Assembly (NCBI GenBank): GCA_019649035.1
Contig: BMAT01006179.1
Coordinates: 265,870-329,869 of the forward strand
Source of the DNA: Elysia marginata
Lineage: Eukaryota > Mollusca > Gastropoda > Plakobranchidae
DNA length: 64,000 nucleotides
Direction of reading: 5' to 3'
Below are positions 13,001 to 22,739 of the stretch, one piece after another. Both the position numbers and the translations under genes were made by a program. Under the pieces are notes generated by a model that worked only from the letters and a program-made list of their open reading frames with translations, searched no databases and was not told where the DNA came from. Numbering within the stretch: position 1 is the stretch's first letter; the number at the start of each line of letters is the position of its first letter.

Positions 13001-16000
13001 AATCAGCCTAACATGACACGTCTCAAAAATACTTTTAAAAAATCATCATGGACAGGATAAATCCGATCATTGATAGACACCTTGACGAGATGCAAGCGGG
13101 AGTTAAAAAGGGAAAAGGCACTCGGGATGGCATAATCCTCCTTAGAAACATCAGCGAACGAATGGGCGCACACCAGAAAGACCTCTACATTTGCTCCATT
13201 GATTATAACCAAGGCATTTGACAGGGTGAACCATGTCAAACTGGTGGAAGTTTTTACAAAAGCAGGAGTGCCAGACTGCGAAAGAAGACTCATTGCAGAA
13301 TTGTACAGGAACCAAATGGCACTGGTGAAAACAAATTCAAGAGCTACAGAGGATATCAACATCCTAAGAGGCGTCAAACAAGGATGCATTCTCTCGCCAG
13401 CCCTCTTCAACCTGTACAGTGAATTTCTTTTGCGAGAAGCCCTATAGGAAAAGTGAGGGATTTCTTTGAACGGAGATAATATTACAAATGTGAGATATGC
13501 TGACGACACGGTTATTATGACAGAGACGCCTGAGAGCCTCCAGCAGATGCTCGACGGTATAACCGAAAGCTGCAAAACATACGGGATGAAAATAAATGCC
13601 AAAAAGACAAAAACTATGCATATCAGAAAAGAGAAAAAGAAAGTATCCAAACTAATCGAAGGAAGCCCACTAGGGCAAAAGACAAAATATCAGTATCTGA
13701 GGCATATACTAACAGAAGACGTCTCAATGGAGAAAGAAATCGACATAAGAACAGAAAAGGCAAGGGCAAAGTTTTGGAAACACAAAGAGCTGCTTCGGAG
13801 GAATATAAACATAGACACGAAAAAGAGTATTCTATAATGTTAGGTCTTCTCTGTTTTTTTTTTTTTTGTTTTTTTTTTTGGTGCGAAACATGGAACTTCA
13901 CAAAGGCATTCAAAAATACAATAAAGTCCTTTGAAATGTGGTGCTACAGAAGAGTCTTGTGAATTCCTTGGAAAGAGCACAAGACCAGCGAAGATGTATT
14001 ACAAGCGGCGGCTGTGACAGAAAGACTGCTAGACCAGCTGTTAAAGAGGAAATCGTGCTGCACTGGTCATGTTATAAGGGGGAGCTCGGTACATCTTTTG
14101 CAGCTAGCCTTATAGGGCAGAATTGAGGGCAGAAGAGATAGAGGACGCCCTAAAAGGAGCTGGACTGACGACATCAAGCAATGGACGTACTATCGTACAT
14201 ATGAAGAAACCAAACGGAAAGCTGAGAGTACAGAGGGATGGAGAGTCCTGGTTGCCAACCTTCGGCCCGAAGAAGGCACTTAATATATATACATATATAG
14301 ATGATCGCAGATCTAGGTCGAGGTTTGTGACTTCAAATTTGGAAGAGTTAAGCTAATTAATGTTGTTTAGCAATCAAAATTCAATCTAGAAAAGGTACTT
14401 TCCGACATTCTAAGTCTACACATGCGCCAAGCTCTAGTTTCAAAGCCTAGACATTTAGCCATTATTAAACTTTCAGTCTAGTCTTCCCCCACAAGCCAGT
14501 CACAACCGCCATCACTTTCTTCAGATTATCCAAATCATCAGAGCGCCGATGGCTCACTCGGTTAGAGCGTCGTGCCAATAACGTGAAAATTGGGGTGTGC
14601 GAATGTTAACAGTTTGATCCCCACTCTCGCCACCTTTTTTTTTAATTACTCAAAATAAGCTCTGGAATTTTTTTAATCGAATGACCTTGGTTATTTAGTT
14701 CAATATATTTTTTAAATTAACGGCTTATCATGTTATCTTCTTTATTTAGACGAACAGCATGGGCAGTGTAGCGTCTTTTGAGTGGAATCGGTGATTCCTA
14801 TATAAGGATTGTTGTTTTTTTTCCGCAACCAGTCTCAATCAGCTGGAAGTTACGTTTTCACCCTTGCCTAAATCGATTCCATTATCTAAGCTTAAATCCG
14901 CGAAAAGTGCGTTTATTTTATCAATCTATATTAAAAGGAAAGTTTGTGGGAGACAATTATTTCGTGTCAAACCTGCATTTATTTGCCAAATGCTGCAAAT
15001 TCGGTAAGTTGTTAAAAAGGACCAATTTTATGTTGATAAGTAGCATAATTCACTATTCCATGGACATGCACCAAAGTCTGAAAATTTTGTGTGAAATTTA
15101 TGGAGATATCAATCTTCTATTCTTCGTTTTCGTCCTTTTTACAAAAATATTAACGCCTCTCTTAGCGCTGTCCTCTCATGCTCTCACTGCTTAGCCAGAA
15201 TGCCGGGGAGATGATTGTAGATCATCTAGATCTAGGTCGAGGTTTATGAGCTCAAATTTGGAAGGGTACATTAACTGTGGTGGATGAGTCCATAATTATT
15301 ATTGTTTAGGATCTAAATTCGACCTGGAAAAGGTCCTTTTCGACATTTAAAATCTAAATACACTCCAAGCTGTAGATTCGAAGTCTAGCCATGTTCAGTT
15401 TAATCTTCCCTCACAAGCAAGTCACAACCACCATCACTTCTTTCAGAGTTTCTTAATAATCAGAGCTCTGTTGCCGCAATGGTTAGCGTGTCGTGCTAAG
15501 CATGTGAAATTTGAGATCAGGGTTCGATCCCATCTTTTGCCAACTCTTTTGTTAATTCCCCAAAACAAGTGCTAGGTATATGGTTCATGTATTTTTCTTA
15601 TTAAAGGCCTATCGTGTTATCTTTTTTTACTTAGACAAACAACATGGGTAGTGTAGAACCTTTCTAATGGGGTCGGCAACTTGTTATAAGTTTCGCTTTA
15701 TCCACAACCAGTCTCAAACAATCGGATATCCGTTTTCACCGTGACTTGAATCAATTCCATTATCTTTGCTTAAACCCGCAAAATACGCAGGTATGTTACT
15801 TGTAAGACAAACGGAAGGAGCGAAGATTTGAGAAATCTTATAAGAACAGTAGTGAGTGATTAGGAAGATCTAAAATGTTGTAAATTAAATGATGGTTTTG
15901 CGCGTGGCAACAGAAAATTAGAAACGGTAGGAAAGCATAACAAAGAAGGTACCGTTTTTTTTAACGAAAGAACAAGATCAAAGAAGACTGGAATTGAAAA

Positions 16001-17706
16001 AAAAAGATAACGAAAGGAGGCAATACCAAAGGAAATGGGAAGAAGCGAGAGAAAAAGCTTCAAACAAAAAGAGCTTCTAAGGGGAGAAGAGCGAAAATCC
16101 GAAATAGAAAAGAAGAGACTGAGAGAAGGAAAGAGTTTGAAAAGCAACAGAAAGAGAGTGAGGGAAATGTTGCTGACAGTAATGATCTTAAAGCTGGTGC
16201 GGGTAGACAGAGAGATGACACTGTGCCCAGAAATAGTTGGAAACTTCTCGGGCACTATCCAGAACAACACTGCTGAAAGACAAAAAGCAAGAAAAATAAA
16301 GACAACCGCTTCCTCCACCATCTCAAGTTGCAGTCGTAAAGGAAAAGAACTATCCCCCATATTCAAGTGCAATACCTCCTGTTAAAAAATCTAAAGAGTC
16401 TCGTAGCAGATCTGAAGATACAACATTTATAAACCAAATAAGAAGGTATCAAGCTTACATACCAACCTGAAAAAAATATCTAAAAATTATCCTGAGCAAA
16501 TGCGTCTCAAACCGCGAATGAAGTTTGCAGGGAAATGACAAAAGTACATGTAATATAGGGAATGAGATTTCAACAAGAGTAGCGGAACTTTCTTCATGTC
16601 ACTCCGAGTGAGATTTAATCTTCAAACTTAAAGCTAGCACATGCTGATTTACGTTCTAGCGTATTTTTAGAACATATTTTAAAGACAATACTATGTGAAA
16701 ATAAAATGGGGTTGCCCGCTATCTTTTGAATACAATCTTTTAAAATGTATGCGACAGGTTTTTTTAAGATAAACTTTTTATTTAGCTCTACAGTTTTTTA
16801 GTTCTAGATGTGAAATCGTGTATAAAAGTAAGGAATTTACCAAAAAAAGGCCCTAAAATCTAAGTCTAGATTACAATAGCCACTATGGTATTTTGGGGGT
16901 ATTGTCTTCTATAAAAGGGACGCTACTCTCGCTTTACCTCTAATCTCATTCCCAATAGTAATGTAATTGTTACATTTTGTGTAATTTTCATAATGGTTTC
17001 AGTATTTTACTCATAAAAATGGCTTTCATTATATTATATTTCAATTTGCCGGAAATTGTGTGATATTTCTTTTTTTTTTTTAACAACCTTTGTGTTTATT
17101 GTAAACCAGTAAGAATAATTTTTAACAAAAAAGCTAATCTCGCTGTCTCAATGTATACTTTTGAAACATTTAGGGTCAAAAGATCCAGCACCAAAATCAA
17201 AACAGTCTGCTCCTCCTATAACTTCCCTCAATGGACTAAAACAAAAACAAGGCAGTGAAGCAGAGAGAATTCCGCAGCAACAAAACCAAACTCAGCAACA
17301 AAAAGCAGAACCCAGATCGCGACCTGTTGAACAGCAGAAGGCAAGACCGAAACCTACAGCATCTCTTCAGCCGCAGCAACAACAGAAGGGAAGACCGAAA
17401 CCTGCAGCCACTCAACAGCCGCAGCAACAGCAGAAGGCAGGACCAAAACCTGCAGCCACTCAACAGCCGCAGCAACAGCAGAAGGCAGGGCCAAAACCTG
17501 CAGCCACTCAACAGCCGCAGCAACAGCAGAAGGCAGGAGCAAAACCTACGGCCGCTCAACAGCCGCAGCATCAACAGAGGGCGGAACCAAAGCCTAAAAC
17601 CACTCAGCAAAAGCAAGAGCAGAAACAGACACCAACACCGCAACGTGCGTCTGAGCCAGCTCCACCAGAAACTCCTGCAAAATCGAAAAGCTGTACAATC
17701 CTTTGA
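2364..17706 (+). CDS. Death-TIR-TIR protein with coiled coil, Gln-rich repeats and C-terminal CaaX motif (5' end may be incomplete)
   Basis: Sixteen exons: 2364-2506, 4191-4344, 4619-4826, 5406-5554, 6122-6337, 6546-6763, 7076-7163, 7533-7676, 8103-8266, 8598-8707, 9036-9295, 9787-10024, 10570-10679, 10961-11314, 11893-12010, 17174-17706. All have AG/GT borders and matching phases, giving 3207 nt, 1068 residues plus stop. Residues 1-363 are helical and may be ARM/HEAT-like; 365-440 form a heptad coiled coil; about 450-525 is a Death domain ([17 protein letters not shown], then an amphipathic helix ending [12 protein letters not shown]); 548-680 and 740-852 are TIR domains; 892-1068 is a Gln/Pro/Lys tail ending CTIL. 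By family, such proteins are innate-immune or cell-death adaptors and possibly NADases. The first visible exon begins at a splice acceptor; an in-frame ATG at 2385 has a fair context, but upstream exons may exist outside the window. SARM1 is related in plan but has SAM domains instead of Death and only one TIR. The product is clear at domain level; the exact function is not known. Confidence 0.88.
2890..4038 (+). mobile_element. CR1-like LINE fossil with (ATT)n tail
   Basis: Lies in the first visible intron of the TIR gene, in sense. Translated pieces resemble the start of a CR1-type reverse transcriptase ([13 protein letters not shown], then [18 protein letters not shown]) followed directly by the ORF2 end ([19 protein letters not shown], then [16 protein letters not shown]). 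The catalytic core between them is missing, so there is a large internal deletion. The 3' end has the usual GTAAAGTGCCTTAAGCTTG-type sequence and runs into an (ATT)n tract at 3907-4038, the expected tail for this group. Several frame changes make it inactive. Confidence 0.75.
6122..6337 (+). other. Example of a helical N-terminal exon of the TIR gene
   Basis: Seventy-two whole codons ([15 protein letters not shown] to ATLALYDE), phase 0 at both ends. The predicted helix pairs resemble ARM/HEAT units. From memory they weakly recall the N-terminal region of VEPH1/Melted proteins, which would need a profile search to confirm. Confidence 0.5.
8103..8707 (+). other. Death domain, encoded by two exons
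   Basis: Exons 8103-8266 and 8598-8707 join in frame (TG|G, Trp). The product has the Death-fold pattern: a helix with VAKLLNP, then DW-x-LL-x-x-RLGYS, a DDIRAW helix, a Cys-Met-Ala-Met-Leu-x-x-Trp helix, and a final helix beginning [19 protein letters not shown]. The arrangement matches Death domains of the ankyrin/UNC5 type, which assemble homotypic signalling platforms. It follows the coiled coil and precedes the first TIR. CARD or DED folds are less likely because of the RLGYS-x-x-DI motif. Confidence 0.8.
9036..10024 (+). other. First TIR domain (two exons)
   Basis: Exon 9036-9295 carries the box-1-like [12 protein letters not shown], then [19 protein letters not shown] and [19 protein letters not shown]. 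Exon 9787-10024 continues with [19 protein letters not shown] and a WPPPGSMG loop. By alignment, Glu618 of the visible protein (codon 9293-9295) occupies the place of the SARM1 catalytic glutamate. The intron falls immediately after that codon. Confidence 0.88.
9566..9698. repeat. (TC)n and (TATC)n microsatellites
   Basis: A TC run at 9566-9606 followed by a TATC run at 9630-9698, in the intron that splits the first TIR domain. Confidence 0.95.
10961..11314 (+). other. Second TIR domain (single exon)
   Basis: One exon of 118 codons holds the whole domain: [51 protein letters not shown], then [12 protein letters not shown] and WPPAGPMS. Glu811 (codon 11189-11191) aligns with the SARM1 catalytic glutamate. 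Unlike the first TIR there is no intron after this codon, so the two copies differ in gene structure. A linker exon (10570-10679) rich in Lys and Asp separates them. Confidence 0.9.
12160..12420 (+). repeat. Composite repeat, copy C (3' part only)
   Basis: Shares the TTTTATGTTGATA and GGACATGCACCAAA blocks with 15025-15075 (copy A) and continues to a similar CAAAAATATTAA block. Only the 3' part is present. Confidence 0.65.
12714..12732. repeat. (GA)n microsatellite
   Basis: Short GA run in intron 15, just before the LINE fossil. Confidence 0.9.
12985..14290 (+). mobile_element. Non-LTR (LINE) reverse transcriptase fossil
   Basis: In intron 15 of the TIR gene, in sense. Successive segments read as a LINE polymerase: [20 protein letters not shown] and [16 protein letters not shown], then the motif-A region [15 protein letters not shown] (a frame change falls between), [16 protein letters not shown], the motif-[11 protein letters not shown], and [13 protein letters not shown]. 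Towards the 3' end come [17 protein letters not shown] and a basic [14 protein letters not shown]-like tail. There are in-frame stops, frame changes and an internal T-rich insertion at 13850-13880. The type recurs in molluscs as RTE-like; I do not assign a clade. Confidence 0.85.
14305..15200 (+). repeat. Composite repeat, copy A, with internal tRNA-like module
   Basis: Begins GATCTAGGTCGAGGTTTGTG and extends through a tRNA-like segment (14543-14635, A box in TGGCTCACTCGGTTAGAGC, B box GTTTGATCCC) to a region shared with copy C. Copy B follows almost directly. The unit is about 900 bp and shows no coding capacity. It may be a SINE or nonautonomous element built around a Pol III promoter. Confidence 0.75.
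15206..15790 (+). repeat. Composite repeat, copy B (lacks the 3' third)
   Basis: Starts with the same GATCTAGGTCGAGGTTTATG as copy A and stays alignable to about CGCAAAATACGCAG. The tRNA-like module is at 15463-15546, with the B box GGTTCGATCC at 15521-15530, closer to the consensus than in copy A. Confidence 0.75.
15860..16440 (+). other. Glu/Lys-rich stretch with alternating open frames, unassigned
   Basis: All three plus-strand frames in turn carry charged, coding-like peptide (for example [15 protein letters not shown], then [16 protein letters not shown], then [17 protein letters not shown] and later [15 protein letters not shown]). This suggests a decayed coding segment with frameshifts rather than a live exon. 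The source gene is unknown; low-complexity purine bias could also produce it. Confidence 0.35.
17341..17628 (+). repeat. Coding minisatellite: six 48-bp units
   Basis: Six units of exactly 48 bp encode 16-residue repeats of the form (A/G)[15 protein letters not shown] in the last exon of the Death-TIR-TIR gene. Units at 17341, 17389, 17437, 17485, 17533 and 17581. The central units are nearly identical and the outer ones diverged, the pattern expected from unequal exchange. The repeat spaces the TIR domains from the C-terminal CTIL. Confidence 0.93.
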
Positions 17707-18372
17707 CCTCAAACTGTTTGCTAATTGTGATAAAATTATGCTTTTCTTCAATTTCACTAAACAATAACTGAGTAGTACTAAAGTCATCGTGGTTTAAGCA
17801 TGGTAACATTTGAAAGTTTTTCGGAACAGTAAAACAATTATTTCAATGTTTACGGTTTCTCGTTGTATAGTGGAATTATACCATTAAACAAATGAAATAC
17901 AAAAGCAAATAAACAAAACTGTAGCTTGTCCGGCTGTTCCGTTTTTTTCTTACCTAGCACAATATTTTAAAAAACAAGGGAAAACAGATGGAAGTTTTCT
18001 AAATCAGTTTTATCAACAGAATTACAAAGAGCAAATATAGAAAAGCATCTAACTCTTTTTATTATTACATTAGAAACTTTTTACGGTGAAAAAATGTTTT
18101 GATTTAATAAAAAATGTTTTAAAAACTTTGTACCATAATTTTGTGCGTGTAACTATAGATTATGCTACGGCAACCTTGCCTTTTTGATAGTTCACGATTG
18201 TTTTGTTTATACTGGATACTATGATACTGCTGATATATGTTGCAACATTCTTGATTAATGATTTCTAGTTTTATATCTATGATTGCGTCAAGACAACTTC
18301 TTTCACTAAAAGAATTTCATACACAATAAATTTATTTACGTTTGTAAACCTAAAATTTGGGTTCCTTTATTG

Positions 18373-18549
18373 TACAGTGGAACTCACTTAAAGTCAACAC
18401 CTTTAAAGGAAACTCTTGCTTAAAGTCAACACTTTTTTGCAGTCCCATTTTGTATTTCTTTATATCTTTGTATCGGTTAAAGTCAATTCTTGCATAAGGT
18501 CAGCACGTTTTTTCAGTCCCGATGTTGACTTTATCAGAATTCCACTGTA
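18373..18549. mobile_element. MITE with CAGTGGAA-type ends, TA-flanked
   Basis: Starts TACAGTGGAACTCACTTAAAG and ends CTTTATCAGAATTCCACTGTA, which are imperfect inverted copies. The body closely resembles the element at 35513-35694. It has no coding capacity. TA target and CAGTGG ends fit the pogo/Tc1-mariner group. Confidence 0.85.
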
Positions 18550-19102
18550 CTTCTTATGATCTACATTTGTGTTATATATCTCAGTTTTATTTGATTTTTT
18601 TTCGGTATTACAAAAAGATGTGTAGGCGTTCATTTTGTTCATTCACGCGTTCCAATTTTTTTCTGTATTCATTACTCCCAAAAGGTTTCACTTTAAAAAA
18701 AAACTGTAAATGTACTTCAGATGGGCTATCGGGTACTTACGTATTCTTATTGTACAACACCAAAGCTGTTTCTTTTGTTATTGAAATGAAATGAAACTAC
18801 ATGTACACTAACATTTTTTTTAAAACTTGTATGTAGTGAGCATCAATAGTGTGCATAACTGGTGAAAGAAAGTTATAATTTTCTTTCAATAGTGTGGTGT
18901 TTACAGGAAAAAAAATTAATGTTCATGTCTTTTTTTTAATTAAAAAATGCTTTACCCACCTTTTCTTTTAATTTTGTTAGCTAATTAATAACAAGTCAAC
19001 GAAGCATGGGCTTTATTATGGGCTTTGATCACTGAAGGTCACCGAGGCAATAGAGTTCAACAAATTAGTTTCAGACCTCACTTCCCTTGGAAGGAATAGT
19101 AT

Positions 19103-19346
19103 TTGTAGTAGTAGTAGTAGTAGNNNNNNNNNNNNNNNNNNNNNNNNNNNNNNNNNNNNNNNNNNNNNNNNNNNNNNNNNNNNNNNNNNNNNNNNNNNNN
19201 NNNNNNNNNNNNNNNNNNNNNNNNNNNNNNNNNNNNNNNNNNNNNNNNNNNNNNNNNNNNNNNNNNNNNNNNNNNNNNNNNNNNNNNNNNNNNNNNNNNN
19301 NNNNNNNNNNNNNNNNNNNNNNNNNNNNNGTAGTAGTAGTAGTAGA
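19103..19346. repeat. (GTA)n microsatellite containing an assembly gap
   Basis: GTA units on both sides of 206 Ns (19124-19329). The gap is probably an uncollapsed or unreadable GTA run. Confidence 0.9.
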
Positions 19347-19349
19347 AGT

Positions 19350-19560
19350 AGTAGTACCTTCGCCATAAAACTTAGTGGCGACATGGTATAAGATATGTTT
19401 CTCTAAGTCGCAAGGCGGTTGGTGCCGAAGCATCTATAAGTATAAGTCGAAGGTTCGGATCATACTAAAGGCAGACATTTCGGGCATTTCTACTAAGAAG
19501 CCTACTTCACTCCACTGCTAATTTCATACCTTTATAATATTTCAATCATTCCCTAAATCT
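19350..19560 (+). repeat. Dispersed repeat, uninterrupted copy
   Basis: Begins CCTTCGCCATAAAAC, continues GTGGCGACATGGTATAAG and a GGTTCGGATCATAC block, then runs straight into TAAAGGCAGACATTTCGGGC. The copy at 20382-21845 carries 1.26 kb of extra sequence at this last junction. Confidence 0.75.
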
Positions 19561-19682
19561 GTCAGCTCAAGGGGTGATTTTACAATGAATATCTTGTCAC
19601 TGCGACCTATTGGGGGCTAACCGAGATGTTTATCTTACACGTAGTAGTGGGGTATTAAAAGTGGTAGCTGTAATGGAAGGAA

Positions 19683-19683
<1 letters not shown>

Positions 19684-19758
<75 letters not shown>
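19684..19758. repeat. (GTA)n microsatellite
   Basis: Twenty-five uninterrupted units directly beside the 3' end of the minus-strand SINE; it may have begun as the SINE tail. Confidence 0.95.
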
Positions 19759-19759
<1 letters not shown>

Positions 19760-19761
19760 AA

Positions 19762-20080
19762 AAGAGCGTTTTTAAATAGCGCTTATTACGAAAGTGCTCT
19801 AAGCGCTTTACATGAGTTCCCCGACAGGCCATTCCCTACCAAAGTACCTCTGAACTCACAGAGGAACAGCTAGTTAAGCGCATCACTCTAGCATTCTGAC
19901 AAGATCTTTCACTGCCTATATTCGGGTACTCGTTTAAGCTTAACGCATGAGTGAGGCGAAGAAATGTGTGTAAATAGCCTTTCTCAAGGACTAAACGTCG
20001 ACCTGCCGAAAGCAGGTCTCGAACTCTGGACCTCTCGATCCGAAAGCCGAGCGTCTACCACTAGACCACGACGCCACACT
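19762..20080 (-). mobile_element. tRNA-derived SINE with GTAAAGCGCTT-type 3' end
   Basis: On the minus strand the head reads GGCGTCGTGGTCTAGTGGTA (A box) and GAGTTCGAGACC (B box), like a tRNA. The 3' end has GTAAAGCGCTTAGAGCAC and AATAAGCGCTATTTAAAAA, a tail shared by many marine-animal SINEs and LINEs. A (TAC)n run follows as the tail. Confidence 0.82.
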
Positions 20081-20082
20081 TT

Positions 20083-20116
20083 TAGTAGTAGTAGTAGCAG
20101 TAGTAGCAGCAGCAGC

Positions 20117-20187
<71 letters not shown>

Positions 20188-20188
20188 C
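20083..20188. repeat. (GTA/GCA)n microsatellite
   Basis: Long GTA run with some GCA units, abutting the head of the SINE on its other side. Confidence 0.95.
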
Positions 20189-20381
20189 TGCCTCCAATAT
20201 CTATTCTGATCTCTAGATCTATAATTTATATGAGGCATACCTGAAATGTTATCGTTTGTTCTCTGTGTTTGTTTTTTATGGCTAAGTGTTAGTGCGCTTC
20301 CAGATTTAAATGGTTGCCTTTGGTACGATTTGGATCTTCCCGCTCAAGTAAGCGAGTCGCTTAGAGAGGCTAAGCAAGGAC

Positions 20382-21845
20382 CTTCGCCATGGAACTCCTT
20401 TTTTTAAAGGAGCGTAGTGGCGACATGGTATAAGCTATGTTTCTCTAAGTTGCAAGGCGGTGGGTGCCGAAGCATCTATAAGTCGAAGGCTCGAATCATA
20501 CTTGGGGAAGACTTTAGACCATAGTTAAGGACATGTATGTGTGTAGGTATGAGTACTGTTAGACAGGATGGCAGGGCGTAGTTTTGGTTCATAAATTAAA
20601 TCAAATATTTGCTTTAGCTTGTAGTGAGCTCTGGATTGAACAGTTAACATTAGAGGAAACTCTTAGTTGGGAGAGGGGTTTGCATGTGGTACAGGGTGCA
20701 TTTTAGCAGGTAAAGTCTGAGTGATTTGTACTGAGCGTAAGTTACGTAGGGTTCTTCAAGTCTTTAAAAGTTAGGGCAAAAACAGACACTGGACACAGGA
20801 TCCAGAAGAGCTGCTATAGGGTACGTCGAAACGCTGTCACTTTGACCCCGGACTGGCAGATGTGGAGTCGGCGATAGATCAGTCTCTCCGCCACGCAGTC
20901 TTGCTTTTTGCTCTCAATGTGACTTGAATGACTGGTCGGTGTCAACTACAAAGTCCTGGCAGTCGGTCACTAGGCCTACTTGGCCTACGTCTGTTTGTGA
21001 GAGATATCCCCTGTCGACGCTGGTACTTGACAGACCGTGCTGTTTGTCTACTGCGATACTGTGAGGCTGTGAGCCTACATCGGCTGTATCCTGAAAGAGA
21101 CCCGTGTGTGGTCTCGAGGCTTTAGTCATACGTCGGCCGTGGAGGGCCGTACACTTCCGCAGCACTAACGCCTTGGACTTGGAGGGCCGCACGTTCCTAC
21201 AACCCAGCTTCGCTAATTGAACCTAATGGTGGACCTGGATCATCGCCGCCATCGTCATTATCGGTGAGGTTACCACCATCAACTTCGTTACGACCAGCGT
21301 CATCGCTATTGTATCTTCGCTCTTAGAAGATAAACATTGTGACTATTGAATCCTCGTCATCGCCACCATCATCATCGTCGTCATGGCTTCGCCACTCTAG
21401 GACATATGAAGTGACTAGGACTCGTCATCATCGCACTGTGACTATTCATTTACAGTGGACTAAGTTACGTATGCAGATTGTTGTGTAATTGTGTGTGTGT
21501 GAGGTAATCTTAGATAACATGGGTCATGTAATTAGAGGAAGTCTTAAGTTAATCCTTTAAAAAGAATTGGACAATTCTCGATCTGCAAATAGTATTTTCT
21601 CTTATTATTTATTAAATCTTGACTATTGGCTAGAAAGAGTATTCTTGTTTTTCATTTATTAATGTTATAACTGTTCGTCACCAACACGTTGAGTCAGCGG
21701 ATGGATAACTCTGTGTTTTAATATTTTGAAGAGTACCCAACTGTTGCCTTAATAAAAGTAAAGGCAGACATTTCGGGCATTTCCACTAAAAAGCCTAACT
21801 CTCTCTACTGCTAATTTCATAACTTTAAAATCTTTCAATCATTAT
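20382..21845 (+). repeat. Dispersed repeat, copy interrupted by a 1.26-kb segment
   Basis: The same flanks as 19350-19560 appear at 20382-20500 and 21758-21845. Between ATCATAC (about 20500) and TAAAGGCAGAC (about 21758) is sequence absent from the other copy. That segment has a late AATAAAAG and CAT/CGT-rich stretches but no recognised coding or inverted-repeat ends. Confidence 0.65.
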
Positions 21846-22299
21846 GATTAGTAGTAGTAGTAGAAGTAGTAGAAGTTGGTAGAAATAGTGATGGTAATGG
21901 GGTGGGGGTCTAGAGAAACAGAAGATGAACAGTTTCTAAGGTCTAAATGACTACAAAAATGGTGATGAAGGTGTTGGCAATGAGACCTCATATAACTAAA
22001 TAATAGGCCTGCTTTAGTTTCTTAAGCTTTACATTAGTCTTTTTGCAAAACTATGAGGTTGTTTTATAAACACAAAGGCTCTTCCAAACAGCATAGTCGT
22101 CTAACGGATACTCAAGCTTTTCCCAATACATATTTTCATCTAAAGCTTTCTGATTTTCGTTAGGTTTTCAACAATTACATAAAAGTTTGGAAGGACCATT
22201 GAAGGTTTGAATTGCACCATTAGGTCATGTAAACTAATTCAATTCAGCATCATTCCTCTTTTCTTTGCCTTGTCGTGTATTAAAAATTATTTCAACTTA

Positions 22300-22733
22300 C
22301 ATTTAGCAAAAATCTAATCTCCTTGTTTAGATGTTTACTTTTGAAACATCTAGCATTAAATGATCCACGACTAAAACCAAAACAGTCTGCTGCTTCTAAA
22401 ACTTCCCACAATGGACTAAAGCATAATCAAGGCATATAAGCAGAGAGAACTCTGCAGCAGAAGAAGCAGCAAAAGTCTGGACAGAAGGCTTCTGCCACAA
22501 TACCAAAGCAAAAACAAACTCAGTAGCAAAAAGCAGAACCCAAACCAGTATCTGCTAAACAGAAGGAGGCAGTACCAAAATCTGCGGTCACTCAACAGCC
22601 ACAACAACAGCAGAAGGCAGTGCCAAAACCTGCAAAGAAAGCAGGACCAAAAACTGCTGTTCTTTTACCAAATGTCAAAGGTCATGATGTTGAGCCACAT
22701 CCAGTAACTGCGTGGACAGCCAGCAAAATGTAA
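22300..22733 (+). pseudogene. Decayed copy of the last exon of the Death-TIR-TIR gene
   Basis: This stretch matches 17100-17706 including the intron just before the exon (both contain a TTTTGAAACAT tract before the acceptor). The reading frame begins DPRLKPKQSAASKTSHNGL, parallel to [19 protein letters not shown] in the gene. It keeps about one and a half Gln-rich repeat units, has in-frame stops near 22436 and 22525, and ends in ASKM instead of the CTIL tail. No neighbouring TIR or Death exon is seen, so it is probably a dead partial duplication. Confidence 0.85.
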
Positions 22734-22739
22734 CACATT

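Noticed and set aside
13003-13650. 215-codon minus-strand frame
   Set aside because: Antisense of the LINE polymerase; no motif in this frame.
15860-16372. 170-codon Phe/Ser/Leu-rich minus-strand frame
   Set aside because: Antisense of a purine-rich Glu/Lys stretch.
17236-17787. 183-codon Leu/Arg/Ser-rich minus-strand frame
   Set aside because: Antisense shadow of the Gln-rich last exon; the frame exists because the 48-bp repeat is stop-free on both strands.
19990-20078. Possible true tRNA gene on the minus strand
   Set aside because: It has A and B boxes, but the acceptor stem does not pair convincingly and the sequence continues into a SINE body and tail.
19610-20238. Poly-Val, poly-Ser and poly-Leu frames
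   Set aside because: Translations of GTA microsatellites.
20500-21758. Solo LTR as explanation for the 1.26-kb inserted segment
   Set aside because: No TG...CA ends and no 4-6 bp target duplication at the junctions; left as unassigned.
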